Notes: generated from the sequence alone by a model not told the origin. Shown: positions 26,213 to 35,191, numbered from the stretch's first letter. The stretch is 64,000 nt of DNA from Microvirga arvi (GCF_016892765.1 NZ_JAFEMD010000032.1:1-64000); one strand, 5' to 3'. Numbers and translations are program-made.

Positions 26213-26647
26213 ATGATCGACACCCGCACTGCTCCCTATGCCGCCCTGATCCTGCGCGTCACGCTCGGCGTTCTGTTCCTCGCCCATGCCGGCCTGAAGA
26301 TCTTCGTCTTCACTCCTGCCGGTGCGGCCCAGTTCTTCGGCAGCCTCGGCCTGCCGCCGGCTCTGGCCTATCTCACGATCCTCATCGAGGCCGTTGGTGG
26401 CGTCGCCCTCATTCTCGGCTTCCATACCCGCTGGGTGTCCCTGGCCCTGATCCCGGTTCTGCTGGGTGCCATTGCCTTCGTTCACGGCCCTGCCGGCTTC
26501 TTCTTCAACAACCCGAACGGCGGATGGGAATATCTCGCGTTCTGGATTGCGGCCCTCGCGACCCAGGCCCTTCTCGGCGACGGCGCCCTTGCGGTGCGGA
26601 CCGGATCGGTGAAGCCTGCTCCCGCGTTGTCCACGCGGTCGGCCTGA
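26213..26647 (+). CDS. DoxX family membrane protein
   Basis: A 144-residue protein with four hydrophobic helices (ALILRVTLGVLFLAHAGLKIF; LTILIEAVGGVALILGF; LALIPVLLGAIAFV; WIAALATQALLGD). DoxX proteins are small membrane proteins linked to quinone or thiosulfate redox chemistry and detoxification; the role is not known here. The ATG at 26213 is preferred to 26183 because AGGAG lies nine bases before it. It is divergent from lysR and 10 bases before a VOC gene, probably one unit. Confidence 0.85.
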   Translation: MIDTRTAPYAALILRVTLGVLFLAHAGLKIFVFTPAGAAQFFGSLGLPPALAYLTILIEAVGGVALILGFHTRWVSLALIPVLLGAIAFVHGPAGFFFNNPNGGWEYLAFWIAALATQALLGDGALAVRTGSVKPAPALSTRSA

Positions 26648-26657
26648 GGTGAAAGCG

Positions 26658-27185
26658 ATGATCAAACCCATGTCTCATGACGCCACCGGGCAACCGGCGG
26701 CGCGACCCATCGATCCCGGTGTCAGGATCGGTCACGTCCACCTGAAGGTGGCCGATCTCGAGCGGGCGCTCTCTTTCTACTGCGGGGTGCTCGGATTCGA
26801 GTTGATCCAGCGCTACGGCAGCCAGGCCGCCTTCGTCTCGGCCGGAGGGTACCACCACCATATCGGCCTCAACACCTGGGAGAGTGAAGGAGGCTCCCCG
26901 CCGCCTCCCGGCACCACGGGGCTCTACCATGTGGCGATCCTCTATCCCACGCGGGCGGCTCTCGCCGATGCGCTTGTCCGGATCGCCGAGGCCGGCATTC
27001 CGCTGCAGGGCGCGAGTGATCACGGGGTGAGCGAGGCGCTCTACCTCAGCGATCCCGACGGCAACGGGATCGAGCTCTATGTCGACCGTCCCGAGGACCA
27101 GTGGCCGAGAACGCCTGACGGCGAACTCCAGATGGTCACACGCCGCCTGGATCTGCAGGACCTTCTCGCCAGCAGAGAGGCTTGA
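26658..27185 (+). CDS. VOC family protein (glyoxalase/extradiol dioxygenase fold)
   Basis: A 175-residue metal-binding protein. The first beta-alpha-beta module starts GHVHLKVADLERALSFYCGVLGFEL and includes GGYHHHIGLNTW. The second contains LYHVAILYPTRAAL and ends LYLSDPDGNGIELYVDRP, giving the expected metal residues His and Glu. The length and the tail EDQWPRTPDGELQMVTRRLDLQDLL resemble catechol 2,3-dioxygenase-like proteins of the YfiE type. The GAGGTGAAAGCG site supports the ATG at 26658. It probably acts with the adjacent DoxX protein under LysR control. Confidence 0.87.
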   Translation: MIKPMSHDATGQPAARPIDPGVRIGHVHLKVADLERALSFYCGVLGFELIQRYGSQAAFVSAGGYHHHIGLNTWESEGGSPPPPGTTGLYHVAILYPTRAALADALVRIAEAGIPLQGASDHGVSEALYLSDPDGNGIELYVDRPEDQWPRTPDGELQMVTRRLDLQDLLASREA

Positions 27186-27206
27186 CGAAATTCCTGGATC
27201 GGGCAG

Positions 27207-27236
27207 CCTTAAGCTTGGGGGCGAGCTTTAAGGGGT
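27207..27236 (+). promoter_or_regulatory. hairpin covering the mscL ribosome binding site
   Basis: CCTTAAGCT (27207-27215) pairs with AGCTTTAAGG (27224-27233), with one bulged base. The right arm runs into AAGGGG, the ribosome binding site of mscL, whose ATG is at 27243. Folding would hide the site. Whether this controls translation is untested. Confidence 0.4.
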
Positions 27237-27242
27237 CCGGTC

Positions 27243-27677
27243 ATGTGGAGCGAGTTCAAGCAGTTTGCCCTTCGCGGCAACGTGGTCGATCTGGCCATCG
27301 GCATCATCATCGGTGCCGCGTTCGGCAAGATCGTGGATTCACTCGTCGGCGACATCTTCATGCCGATCATCGGGGCCGTCACCGGCGGCCTCGACTTCAC
27401 GAACTACTTCACGCCCCTGGCCGAATCCGTCACGGCAACGGGGCTGGCGGAGGCCAAGAACCAGGGGGCCGTGCTCGCTTGGGGAAGCTTCGTCACCGCT
27501 GCCATCAACTTCATCATCATCGCCTGGATTCTGTTTTTCCTGGTCAAGGGCATGAACCGCCTGCGCCGCACCGAGGATGCCAAGACCGGGACCGCCGACA
27601 AGCCCCCGGAGATCCCGGCCGATGTGAAGCTGCTGACGGAGATCCGCGACCTGATGAAGACGGGGCGGACGATCTGA
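27243..27677 (+). CDS. mscL: large-conductance mechanosensitive channel MscL
   Basis: A 144-residue inner-membrane channel that opens under high membrane tension to release solutes during osmotic downshock. TM1 carries the pore signature [20 protein letters not shown] (residues 12-31) and TM2 is [21 protein letters not shown]. The cytoplasmic C-terminal bundle ends [10 protein letters not shown]. The length is normal. The gene starts 57 bases after the VOC stop and has its own strong AAGGGG site, partly inside a hairpin. Confidence 0.96.
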   Translation: MWSEFKQFALRGNVVDLAIGIIIGAAFGKIVDSLVGDIFMPIIGAVTGGLDFTNYFTPLAESVTATGLAEAKNQGAVLAWGSFVTAAINFIIIAWILFFLVKGMNRLRRTEDAKTGTADKPPEIPADVKLLTEIRDLMKTGRTI

Positions 27678-27790
27678 TCCATCACCGGTTTCAATCGAAC
27701 CCTTCGTCTTTTGTCATGCGACGCATTCAAGACTTGCCTTGAGGGTGCGGACGGGCCATGCCTGTTCGCCCGTTTTCGAGGAAGTTTCCC

Positions 27791-28993
27791 ATGAATGCGT
27801 CCGTTTCAATTCCGTCCGTTCTCAACCTGCGCCCCGAGGCGGAGCAGGCGCCGGCAAGCGGAATCGTCGACGTGTTCAGCTACGGCCGCCTGAAGCCCGG
27901 CATCATACCGCTGTGGGTTGGCGAGGGCGATCTGCCGACGCCGTCCTTCATCTGCGAGGCGGCGGCTCAATCGCTCGCGAAGGGCGAGACCTTCTATACC
28001 TACCAGCGCGGCATCCCCGAACTGCGTCAGGCGATTGCACGCTACCACGAGCAGGTCTACCGCAAGGCTTTCGATCCCGAGCGCTTCTTCGTCACCTCCG
28101 GCGGCATGCCGGCGATGCAGCTTGCCTTCCGCATGCTTGCGGGCAACGGCGACGAGGTGCTGATCCCGACTCCCGCCTGGCCGAACTTCGCCGGTGCGAT
28201 CACCGTTGCCGGCGCCCGCCCGGTCGCCGTTCCGATGACGATCGACGAGCAGGGCTGGCACCTCGACTTCGAGAGGCTCGAGAAGGCGGTTACGCCGCGC
28301 ACGCGCGTGCTCGTCATCAACTCGCCCTCGAACCCCACGGGCTGGGTGGCAAGCCAGGACGATCTTCGTGCGGCCCTCGATCTCGCCCGGCGTCACGGCC
28401 TCTGGATCGTGGCGGACGAAATCTACAGCCGCTTCATTCACGATCCGGCGCTCGCCATCGACGGCCGTACACCGTCCTTCCGCGACGTGATGGAGCCCGA
28501 GGACAAGATCATCTTCATCCAGACCTTCTCCAAGAACTGGGCCATGACCGGCTGGCGCCTCGGCTGGTTGGAGGCTCCGCCCGCCCTTGGACAGGTCATC
28601 GAGAACCTGGTGCAGTACCAGACTTCCGGCACGCCGACCTTCATCCAGCGCGCGGGCGTGGCCGCCATCGAGCAGGGCGATGGATTCCTGGCCGAGCAGA
28701 TCGCCCGGGCCCGGCAGGGCCGCGACATCGTCGGACGGCTGACGCAAACCGGCCTCGTCGAACTGCCGCCGCCGAGCGGCGCCTTCTATGCCTTCCTGAA
28801 GATCAAGGGTGCCAGGAACTCGAAGGATATCGCCTTCCGCCTCATCGACGAGGCCAATGTGGGTCTTGCGCCGGGCTCTGCCTTCGGCGAGGCGGGCGAG
28901 GGCTATCTCCGTCTGTGCTACCTGCGCAAGGCAGAGGATGTTGAGGAGGCGGTCCGCCGCATCAGCGAGGCCCTGCCGCGGCTCGTAACCTGA
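27791..28993 (+). CDS. PLP-dependent aminotransferase (class I/II)
   Basis: A 400-residue fold-type I aminotransferase. The conserved NSPSNPTGW is near residue 178, the PLP-phosphate/aspartate strand is WIVADEIYSRF near 206, and the PLP lysine lies in QTFSKNWAMTGWRLGW near 247. The start is placed at 27791 (MNASVSIP) because GAGGAAG precedes it; 27758 would add eleven basic residues. It resembles aspartate/tyrosine/aromatic aminotransferases, but the substrate is not readable. Neighbours give no pathway. Confidence 0.88.
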   Translation: MNASVSIPSVLNLRPEAEQAPASGIVDVFSYGRLKPGIIPLWVGEGDLPTPSFICEAAAQSLAKGETFYTYQRGIPELRQAIARYHEQVYRKAFDPERFFVTSGGMPAMQLAFRMLAGNGDEVLIPTPAWPNFAGAITVAGARPVAVPMTIDEQGWHLDFERLEKAVTPRTRVLVINSPSNPTGWVASQDDLRAALDLARRHGLWIVADEIYSRFIHDPALAIDGRTPSFRDVMEPEDKIIFIQTFSKNWAMTGWRLGWLEAPPALGQVIENLVQYQTSGTPTFIQRAGVAAIEQGDGFLAEQIARARQGRDIVGRLTQTGLVELPPPSGAFYAFLKIKGARNSKDIAFRLIDEANVGLAPGSAFGEAGEGYLRLCYLRKAEDVEEAVRRISEALPRLVT

Positions 28994-29110
28994 AGGGGCC
29001 GCGGTCTCCCCTCGGCGCCATCACAGCGATTCCGACCTGTTCGCTGACAGGCGCTGAGCGCATGGCCTGTGCACGCCATCGGCATTTGACGGGGCGTTAA
29101 AGGACGTCCA

Positions 29111-30175
29111 TTGAGCAGACCCGTGATCCGTCTCGTCCTCGCCCATCTCGTCCAGATCCTGATCGCCGCCCTCGGGGGGCTCGCTTTCCACTGGCTCGGC
29201 GTCCCCGCGGCTTGGCTGTCGGGAGCCACTGTCGCGGCCATCCTGTGGGGGGTGACCGGCTGGGCTGTGCCGATGCCCCGCGCACTGGCCGATGCCGCGA
29301 TGCTGACGTCTGGCGCCGCCATGGGCGCGGCGGTCACGCCGGCTGCCATTGCCGCCATGGGGCGCTACCCCGGAAGCCTGATCGTGCTGGTGATCGCGAT
29401 CGTCGCGATCTCCTATGCCTCCTCCTTCTGGCTCGTCCGCGTCTCCGGCTGGCGCAGGCTCGATGCCTTGCTTGCCTCCGCGCCGGGGGCGCTCTCGACG
29501 GTGATCGCCGTCGCCATCGACCGGAAGGCTGATATTGCTTCCATCGCAATCGCGCAAAACCTCCGGCTCTTCGTCCTGATCGCCCTTCTGCCAAGCATCG
29601 TGGTCTTCATCGGCGGTGGGGAGCATTCGAACGCACTGGTCGGGGAGGGGCTTCCGGTTCAAAGTCCCGGCGGCATGGCGATCATTCTCCTCGGCGGCCT
29701 GACCCTGGGGGCATTGTTCAAGCGCCTGAAGGTGGCGGCTCCGATCCTGTTGGGCGCGACGATCATGAGCTCCGTGAGCCACGGCACGGAATTCGTGACC
29801 GGTGTCATCCCTCCGGTCATCGCCACCGGCGGCCTTGTTCTCATCGGCCTCTTCATCGCAGAGCGTTTCCGCAACATCCAGCGCTCGACCTTGAAGAAGT
29901 CCCTCCGGGCGGCGCTCGGCTCCTTCGCCGTGGCCATGATCGTCGCGACTGTCTTCGCGGGCCTTGCCGCCTGGCTGGCAGGGGTGAGTTTCGCCAACAG
30001 CCTGATCGCCTTCGCGCCCGGCGGGCTCGAGGCGATGACGGTGCTCGCCCTCATTCTCGGACTCGATCCGCTCTATGTGGGCATCCACCACCTGGTCCGC
30101 TTCCTCGGTATCGGCCTCGTGCTGCCGCTCGTCATCGGCTGGCTGCATCGAGACAAAACGGCGCCGGCGGAATAA
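29111..30175 (+). CDS. AbrB/AmoA-family membrane protein
   Basis: A 354-residue membrane protein with about ten hydrophobic helices in two similar halves, matching the family often misnamed 'AbrB family transcriptional regulator' or 'ammonia monooxygenase'. Each half begins with a helix, then a Gly-rich WLSGATVAAILWG-type stretch. It has no DNA-binding domain, so the regulator label should be disregarded; transport is more plausible. The start is a TTG at 29111 with AAAGGA seven bases before it. It meets the rpiR gene tail to tail with a three-base gap. Confidence 0.82.
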   Translation: MSRPVIRLVLAHLVQILIAALGGLAFHWLGVPAAWLSGATVAAILWGVTGWAVPMPRALADAAMLTSGAAMGAAVTPAAIAAMGRYPGSLIVLVIAIVAISYASSFWLVRVSGWRRLDALLASAPGALSTVIAVAIDRKADIASIAIAQNLRLFVLIALLPSIVVFIGGGEHSNALVGEGLPVQSPGGMAIILLGGLTLGALFKRLKVAAPILLGATIMSSVSHGTEFVTGVIPPVIATGGLVLIGLFIAERFRNIQRSTLKKSLRAALGSFAVAMIVATVFAGLAAWLAGVSFANSLIAFAPGGLEAMTVLALILGLDPLYVGIHHLVRFLGIGLVLPLVIGWLHRDKTAPAE

Positions 30176-30178
30176 GGC

Positions 30179-31066
30179 TCACGACCGCTCGTTGCGCAGC
30201 CGCTCCACCGCCTCCATGCGCGGCTTGGCCGTGTCCCACAGGCGCTTTGTGACGGCCGCGATGAGGGCCTCCGTCAGGAGCAGGAGGCCCGCCGACGAAT
30301 CCCAGTTGGACGGCGCCACGATATGGGCGGGCAGCACGTGGCGCGCGACGCGGGCGATGGGGGAGAGCCAGGGATCTGTGAGCAGGACCACCGTCGCCCC
30401 CTGCCGGGCCGCGGTCTCGCAGAGGGCCGTGACGTCCTCCTGGTAGCGGCGGATGTCGAAAGCGACGATCACGTCCCTGCGACCGATCTCGATCACCCGG
30501 TCGCGCCACAGGGCGGGCTGGCCCTCGATGAAGTTCACATGGCTGCGCACGATGCGGAAATGGCTCTCCGCGTAGCGCGCGAGCGCGCCCGTGAAGCGCC
30601 CGCCGGTGAAATGAATCTGCCGGCGCGGATCGGAGAGGAGTTCCACCACGGCCCCGAACTCGGCCGGAGCGATGTTCGCCACGGTCGCCTGGAGATTTCC
30701 GATGACGGCCTCCGCAAAGGAAGCAAGCGCGGGAGCACCCTGACCCTTGTCGGAGGGACCGGATTTGGCGAGGGGCGAGAGCAGCTGCGCCTCCAGTTCC
30801 CCCCGCAAATGCTTCTGAAAATCCGGGAAGCCGCTGAAGCCGAGCCTTGTGACGAAGCGCAGGACGGACGGAGCCGAGATGCCGGCGCGGGAGGCGAACT
30901 CGGCCACCGTATCGAGCCCGGCGAAGGGGTAATGGCTCAGAAGAAGGTGGGCAGCGCGCTTTTCGCTGGGCGTGAAGGCATCCATCTCGAGCCGGATGCG
31001 CTCGGCAAGGCTCGGCGGGTCAGGGGGGGAGATGCGGCGGTCGCCGCGCATACCGGATTGATTCAC
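30179..31066 (-). CDS. MurR/RpiR family transcriptional regulator
   Basis: A 295-residue regulator. The N-terminal RpiR helix-turn-helix domain (residues about 18-95; ASRAGISAPSVLRFVTRLGFSGFPDFQKHL) is followed by a SIS domain (about 140-280; IHFTGGRFTGALARYAE, FDIRRYQEDVTALCETAARQGATVVLLTD). SIS domains usually bind phosphorylated sugars, but several RpiR proteins control amine and nucleoside catabolism. The start is a GTG with AAGGAGGGG before it. It is divergent from the amidohydrolase/permease/ligase cluster and is its likely controller. Confidence 0.92.
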   Translation of the reverse strand: MNQSGMRGDRRISPPDPPSLAERIRLEMDAFTPSEKRAAHLLLSHYPFAGLDTVAEFASRAGISAPSVLRFVTRLGFSGFPDFQKHLRGELEAQLLSPLAKSGPSDKGQGAPALASFAEAVIGNLQATVANIAPAEFGAVVELLSDPRRQIHFTGGRFTGALARYAESHFRIVRSHVNFIEGQPALWRDRVIEIGRRDVIVAFDIRRYQEDVTALCETAARQGATVVLLTDPWLSPIARVARHVLPAHIVAPSNWDSSAGLLLLTEALIAAVTKRLWDTAKPRMEAVERLRNERS

Positions 31067-31100
31067 AGCCCCTCCTTGACGCTTTTGAAAAGCTGTATCA

Positions 31101-31108
31101 GAAATTTC
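31101..31108. promoter_or_regulatory. candidate RpiR operator
   Basis: A perfect GAAATTTC palindrome within TCAGAAATTTCAAGA, in the 125-base divergent region between the rpiR gene and the amidohydrolase gene. RpiR-family sites often have GAAA/TTTC half-sites. The flanking DNA is clearly more AT-rich than the genes around it. It is a weak prediction on motif and position alone. Confidence 0.35.
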
Positions 31109-31191
31109 AAGATCTGAGAAACCAACAAGAAACGTATCAAGCGTTCAAACGGGGGCAATCCCTGCCTTCGGGTAGGTTGACGGAGAACCGC

Positions 31192-31980
31192 ATGATGCAG
31201 GCGAGTCGGGTGACAGCCGGGATGTCCTCTGCCGCAACGGCAGAGCAGCCGGTTGCCGCCATCGAGAACCCGCAAGGGCCCTCGCCGATCCTGCTCATCT
31301 GCGAACATGCCTCCAATCGCCTGCCGGCCCGTTACGGCACATTAGGCCTCGCGCCTTCGGAACTCGAGAGCCACATTGCCTGGGATCCCGGCGCGCTCGG
31401 CGTGGCGCAGGAACTCTCGCGCTTGCTCGATGCGCCGCTGATCCATGCCACCGTCTCGCGTCTCGTGCTCGACCTCAACCGCGATCCATCCGCACCGGAT
31501 TCGATCTGGACACTGAGCGAGCGCACCGCGATTCCCGGCAATCTCGATCTCGACCCGACAGAGCGGGCGAGGCGCGTGCGCGAAGTGTACGACGCGTTTC
31601 ACGGCGCGGTCGACGCCTTCGCGGATGCCCGCATGGCGGCGGGGCAGCTGACGACGGTTGTCTCCATCCATTCCTTCACGCCGGTTTACCGGGACGTTCA
31701 GCGCCCCTGGCACGTCGGCCTGATCTTCAACCGCGATGAGCGCTACGCGCGCAGTGTCGAGGCTGGGCTGAAGCAGGACCAGGCGCTCATCGTCGGCATG
31801 AACGAACCCTATTCACCGGCGAACCGGGTGTTCCACACCCTGGAGCGCCACGCCGAGAGGCGCGGCCTTCCCCCGCTGATGATCGAAATCCGCAATGACC
31901 TGATCCGCACACAAGACGGACAGGCGTCGTGGGCTGGCCGTCTGGCGCCGCTTTTGAGGGAGGGGGCACGGACGCTCTGA
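31192..31980 (+). CDS. N-formylglutamate amidohydrolase family protein
   Basis: A 262-residue putative zinc amidohydrolase. Family marks are LLICEHASNRLPARYG near residue 38, SHIAWDPGALGVAQELS, VVSIHSFTPVYR near 160 and LPPLMIEIRNDLI near the C-terminus. HutG-type members release glutamate from N-formylglutamate in histidine breakdown, but no other hut gene is near. Here it opens a cluster with a glutamine-synthetase-like ligase and two dehydrogenases, so hydrolysis of a gamma-glutamyl amide or amino acid is a reasonable alternative. GGAGAA supports the ATG at 31192. Confidence 0.85.
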   Translation: MMQASRVTAGMSSAATAEQPVAAIENPQGPSPILLICEHASNRLPARYGTLGLAPSELESHIAWDPGALGVAQELSRLLDAPLIHATVSRLVLDLNRDPSAPDSIWTLSERTAIPGNLDLDPTERARRVREVYDAFHGAVDAFADARMAAGQLTTVVSIHSFTPVYRDVQRPWHVGLIFNRDERYARSVEAGLKQDQALIVGMNEPYSPANRVFHTLERHAERRGLPPLMIEIRNDLIRTQDGQASWAGRLAPLLREGARTL

Positions 31981-32043
31981 CGAAGGGCATGGCGCATGAT
32001 GTGCCGTGACCCGAAAGGCAGAACTTCTTGGAGGATCAACTCG

Positions 32044-33579
32044 ATGTCAGTCGGACAAGAAAGCACCGGGGTTCATGCCCCGCCGGCCGGGGCGCAGAAT
32101 GCTCCCGGCATTACCTATACAACGGTGGATGAGAGCTATTTCGAAGCACGGCGCCTCAAGCGCCATGCCCGCGTCTGGTCGCTCTGGGCGCTCGGCGTCG
32201 GCGCGGTGATCTCGGGCCATTACTCGGGCTGGAATCTCGGCCTTGCCAACGGCTTCGGCTCGATGTTCTTCGCCACGATCATCATCGCCATCATGTATCT
32301 GGGCCTCACCTTCTCGATCGCCGAGATGTCGCCGGCCCTGCCGCATACGGGCGGCGCCTATTCCTTCGCCCGTACGTCGATGGGGCCCTGGGCGGGCTAT
32401 ATCACGGGCATCGCCGAGAACATCGAGTTCGTGCTCACGCCGGCCGTGATCGTGTTCTTCATCGGCTCGTATCTCTCCGCGATCTTCGAGACGGCACCGG
32501 CCTTCCAGCCCGTCTACTGGATCCTGTGCTATGCGCTCTTCGTCGGGCTCAACATCATCGGCGTGGAGCTCTCGTTCAAGGTGACGGTGGGCGTGACGGT
32601 GGCGGCGCTTGCAGTGCTGGCCTTCTTCTACGTGTCGGTGCTGCTCTCCGGCCAGTTCAATTTCTCGCGCTGGGCCCTGAACATCGGACCCGATGGCGCC
32701 GAACTGCCGAACGGCAACGGACCCTTCCTGCCCTTAGGATTCGGCAGCATTCTGGCCTCGCTACCGTTTGCGGTCTGGCTGTTCCTCGCCATCGAGCAGT
32801 TGCCGCTCGCGGCGGAGGAATCGCACGATCCGCAGACCGATATGCCCAAGGGCATCATCGCCGGGATCCTGACGCTCATCGCTTCCGCCTTCCTCGTTCT
32901 TTTCCTGAACACGGGCATCGCACCGGGCGCGGTGGGCCTCGGCAAGTCAGGCGAACCGCTGCTCGACGGCTTTCGCACCCTGTTCGGCACGGACATCGCG
33001 AAGATCCTTGCGGCTGTTGCGGTGATCGGGCTCATTGCCTCGTTCCACACCATCATCTTCGCCTTCGGGCGGCAGATCTACTCGCTGTCGCGAGCAGGCT
33101 ACTTCCCGAGCTTCCTGTCAATCACGCATGGCGAGCGGAAGACGCCGCATGTCGCGCTGATCGCAGGCGCGGTGCTCGGCCTTCTGGTGATGATGATCAT
33201 CTGGTTCTCGGTGGGAGCCGAGTCCGGCGCGAGCATTATCGGCGGCACGCTGCTCAACATGGCGGTGGCAGGCGCAATGCTGGCCTACTTCATGCAGGGC
33301 ATGTCCTATGTCGTGCTTAAAAAGAAGTTCCCGAACCTGCACCGCCCCTACAGGAGCCCGTTCGGCATGGCCGGCGCGGTGATCTGCATGGTGATCGCAG
33401 CGGTGACGCTGTACTTCCAGCTCACCGATTCGGTCTTCCGGACCGCCGTCATCGGTGTTGCCGTGTACTATGCCGTGATGATGGCCTACTTCCTGCTGAT
33501 CGGGCGGCATAAGCTGATCCTCTCGCCGGAGGAGGAGTTCGCGCTCACCAAGGGCGAGAGCGAGTACAAGTCCTACTAA
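32044..33579 (+). CDS. APC family permease, ethanolamine-permease-like
   Basis: A 511-residue transporter with about twelve membrane helices. The N-terminal cytoplasmic tail is followed by WSLWALGVGAVISGHYSGWN, where the unwound GxG substrate loop of APC carriers is seen, then FSIAEMSPALPHTGGAYSFAR and IAENIEFVLTPAVIVFFIGSYL. These blocks are close to those I recall for proteobacterial ethanolamine permeases. TTGGAGGATCA precedes the ATG at 32044, 63 bases after the amidohydrolase gene. It likely imports the amine used by the downstream ligase. Confidence 0.88.
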   Translation: MSVGQESTGVHAPPAGAQNAPGITYTTVDESYFEARRLKRHARVWSLWALGVGAVISGHYSGWNLGLANGFGSMFFATIIIAIMYLGLTFSIAEMSPALPHTGGAYSFARTSMGPWAGYITGIAENIEFVLTPAVIVFFIGSYLSAIFETAPAFQPVYWILCYALFVGLNIIGVELSFKVTVGVTVAALAVLAFFYVSVLLSGQFNFSRWALNIGPDGAELPNGNGPFLPLGFGSILASLPFAVWLFLAIEQLPLAAEESHDPQTDMPKGIIAGILTLIASAFLVLFLNTGIAPGAVGLGKSGEPLLDGFRTLFGTDIAKILAAVAVIGLIASFHTIIFAFGRQIYSLSRAGYFPSFLSITHGERKTPHVALIAGAVLGLLVMMIIWFSVGAESGASIIGGTLLNMAVAGAMLAYFMQGMSYVVLKKKFPNLHRPYRSPFGMAGAVICMVIAAVTLYFQLTDSVFRTAVIGVAVYYAVMMAYFLLIGRHKLILSPEEEFALTKGESEYKSY

Positions 33580-33586
33580 CCCCTTT

Positions 33587-33611
33587 GGGAGCGCGCATCC
33601 TGCGCGCTCCC
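33587..33611 (+). terminator. intra-operon hairpin after the permease gene
   Basis: A perfect 10-bp stem GGGAGCGCGC/GCGCGCTCCC with an ATCCT loop is followed by TTCCCC. It lies eight bases after the permease stop and 28 bases before the ligase start. It lacks a long T-run, so it could be a partial terminator or an mRNA-stabilising hairpin that sets different levels of permease and enzymes. Confidence 0.5.
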
Positions 33612-33639
33612 TTCCCCTCCACCGGTCAAGGTTTTTCGT

Positions 33640-35010
33640 ATGGACGCTCCCAAGATCAAGAATGCCGCCGATGCCATGGAATACGTGCGCGACCGCGATC
33701 TGCCCTTCGTGAAGATCGGCCTCACGGACGTGGATGGAATCATGCGCGGCAAGTACATGGCCCGCGACAAGTTCGAATCCGCTCTCGAGAAGGGCTTCGG
33801 CTTCTGCGACGTGGTGCTGGGCTGGGACTCCAACGATCAGCTCTACGACAACACCACGCTCACCGGATGGCACACAGCCTATCCTGATGCCACGGCGCGG
33901 GTGATCCCCGAATCCATGCGGCTCGTCCCCTTCGAAAACGATCTGCCGTTCTTCCTGGCCGAATTCGAGGGCTACGCGGAGGCGGCTTGCCCACGCGGCG
34001 TGCTGCGGCGCGTGCTCAAGAAGGCGGAGGACATGGGCTTTGCCGTTTCGGCCGCCGCAGAATTCGAGTTCTTCCTGTTCGAGGAAACCCCGCACTCCGT
34101 GCGCGAGAAGAGCTACCGGGATCTCAAGAACATCACGCCCGGCTTCTTCGGTTACTCGGTTCTGCGCTCCGGCGTGCACGCGGATTTCTACCACGAGCTT
34201 CTCGACCTCGGAAAGAAGATGGATTTCGAGATCGAGGGCCTGCACACGGAAACGGGCCCCGGCGTGCTGGAAGCCGCGATCCGCGTCGACGATGCGTTGA
34301 ACGCGGCCGACAAGGCGGCGCTCTTCAAGACATACACCAAGATCCTCGCCCAGCGCCGAGGCTGGATGGCGACCTTCATGGCCAAGTGGTCGCGCGACTG
34401 GCCCGGCCAGTCCGGCCACCTGCACTCATCCTTGCGGGATCTGGGCACCGGCAAGGGAGCGTTCTACGATGCCAACGGCAAGCACAGCATGTCGGAGACC
34501 ATGCGCTGGTACGTGGGCGGTCAGCAGAAGCTGATGCCCGATCTCCTTGCCATGGTCGCCTGCACGGTGAACAGCTACACGCGGCTGATCCCCGGCTTCT
34601 GGGCGCCCACCGATTCCGCCTGGGGCGTGGAGAACCGCACCACGGCGCTACGCGTCATTCCAGGCTCGGAGAAGTCGCAGCGCGTGGAGTACCGGGTCGC
34701 GGCCGCCGACATCAACCCGTATATCGCGCTCGCCGCCGCCATCGGCTCGGGGCTGTGGGGCATCGAGAACAGGGTCGATCCGGGTGAGCCGATTGAAGGA
34801 AACGCCTATGCGGTCGAGCATCCCAAGGAGCGGGCCCTGCCGCGCTCCCTGGGCGAGGCCGCCGAGCGGCTCAAAGGGTCGCAGGCCGCACGCCAGCTCT
34901 TTGGCGACACCTTCGTGGACCATTACGCTGCAACCCGCGAATGGGAGGAGCGCGAGGCACGCAAGGCGATCACCGATTGGCAGCTCGCGCGTTACTTCGA
35001 GATCATTTAG
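33640..35010 (+). CDS. glutamine synthetase family ligase (gamma-glutamyl amine synthetase type)
   Basis: A 456-residue glutamine synthetase-like enzyme. The N-terminal beta-grasp (FVKIGLTDVDGIMRGKYM) is followed by the catalytic barrel, with EFEFFLF near residue 143, the GQSGHLHSSL ligand loop near 260 and ENRTTALRVIPG near 330. Single genes of this divergent type, outside nitrogen regulation and next to amine catabolic genes, usually glutamylate an amine with ATP (PuuA, IpuC, GlnA4-like). The product would feed the adjacent dehydrogenases. It lacks the strictly conserved GSGMH(T/V)H form of true GlnA. Confidence 0.88.
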   Translation: MDAPKIKNAADAMEYVRDRDLPFVKIGLTDVDGIMRGKYMARDKFESALEKGFGFCDVVLGWDSNDQLYDNTTLTGWHTAYPDATARVIPESMRLVPFENDLPFFLAEFEGYAEAACPRGVLRRVLKKAEDMGFAVSAAAEFEFFLFEETPHSVREKSYRDLKNITPGFFGYSVLRSGVHADFYHELLDLGKKMDFEIEGLHTETGPGVLEAAIRVDDALNAADKAALFKTYTKILAQRRGWMATFMAKWSRDWPGQSGHLHSSLRDLGTGKGAFYDANGKHSMSETMRWYVGGQQKLMPDLLAMVACTVNSYTRLIPGFWAPTDSAWGVENRTTALRVIPGSEKSQRVEYRVAAADINPYIALAAAIGSGLWGIENRVDPGEPIEGNAYAVEHPKERALPRSLGEAAERLKGSQAARQLFGDTFVDHYAATREWEEREARKAITDWQLARYFEII

Positions 35011-35034
35011 AAAATCTGAGGCTCCAGGAGTTTT

Positions 35035-35191
35035 CCCTCCCCCTTGCGGGGAGGGGTAGGGGTGGGGGTCGAAAAGTCAGAATGCTGTGCGTAGTCGCTC
35101 AGATACGAAGCTGATACAGCGTCTGACTTATTTGAATTGCTCACCCCGTCGTTCCACCCTACCCCTTACCCCTCCCCGCAAGGGGGAGGGG
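35035..35191. repeat. palindromic repeat between ligase and aldehyde dehydrogenase genes
   Basis: The arms CCCTCCCCCTTGCGGGGAGG and CCCCTCCCCGCAAGGGGGAG are identical to the copies at 1238-1473 and 3303-3461. The left shoulder AGGGGTGGGGGTCG is also shared with the helicase copy. It ends 24 bases before the aldehyde dehydrogenase start and would form a long hairpin in the operon mRNA. Confidence 0.85.

Noticed and set aside
29111-30175. Transcriptional regulator label for the AbrB-family gene
   Set aside because: The protein is almost wholly membrane helices with no DNA-binding domain. The name is a historical misnomer.
31192-31980. Histidine-utilisation (hut) locus
   Set aside because: Only the HutG-like amidohydrolase is present; no hutH, hutU, hutI or hutC is nearby, and the neighbours point to amine catabolism.
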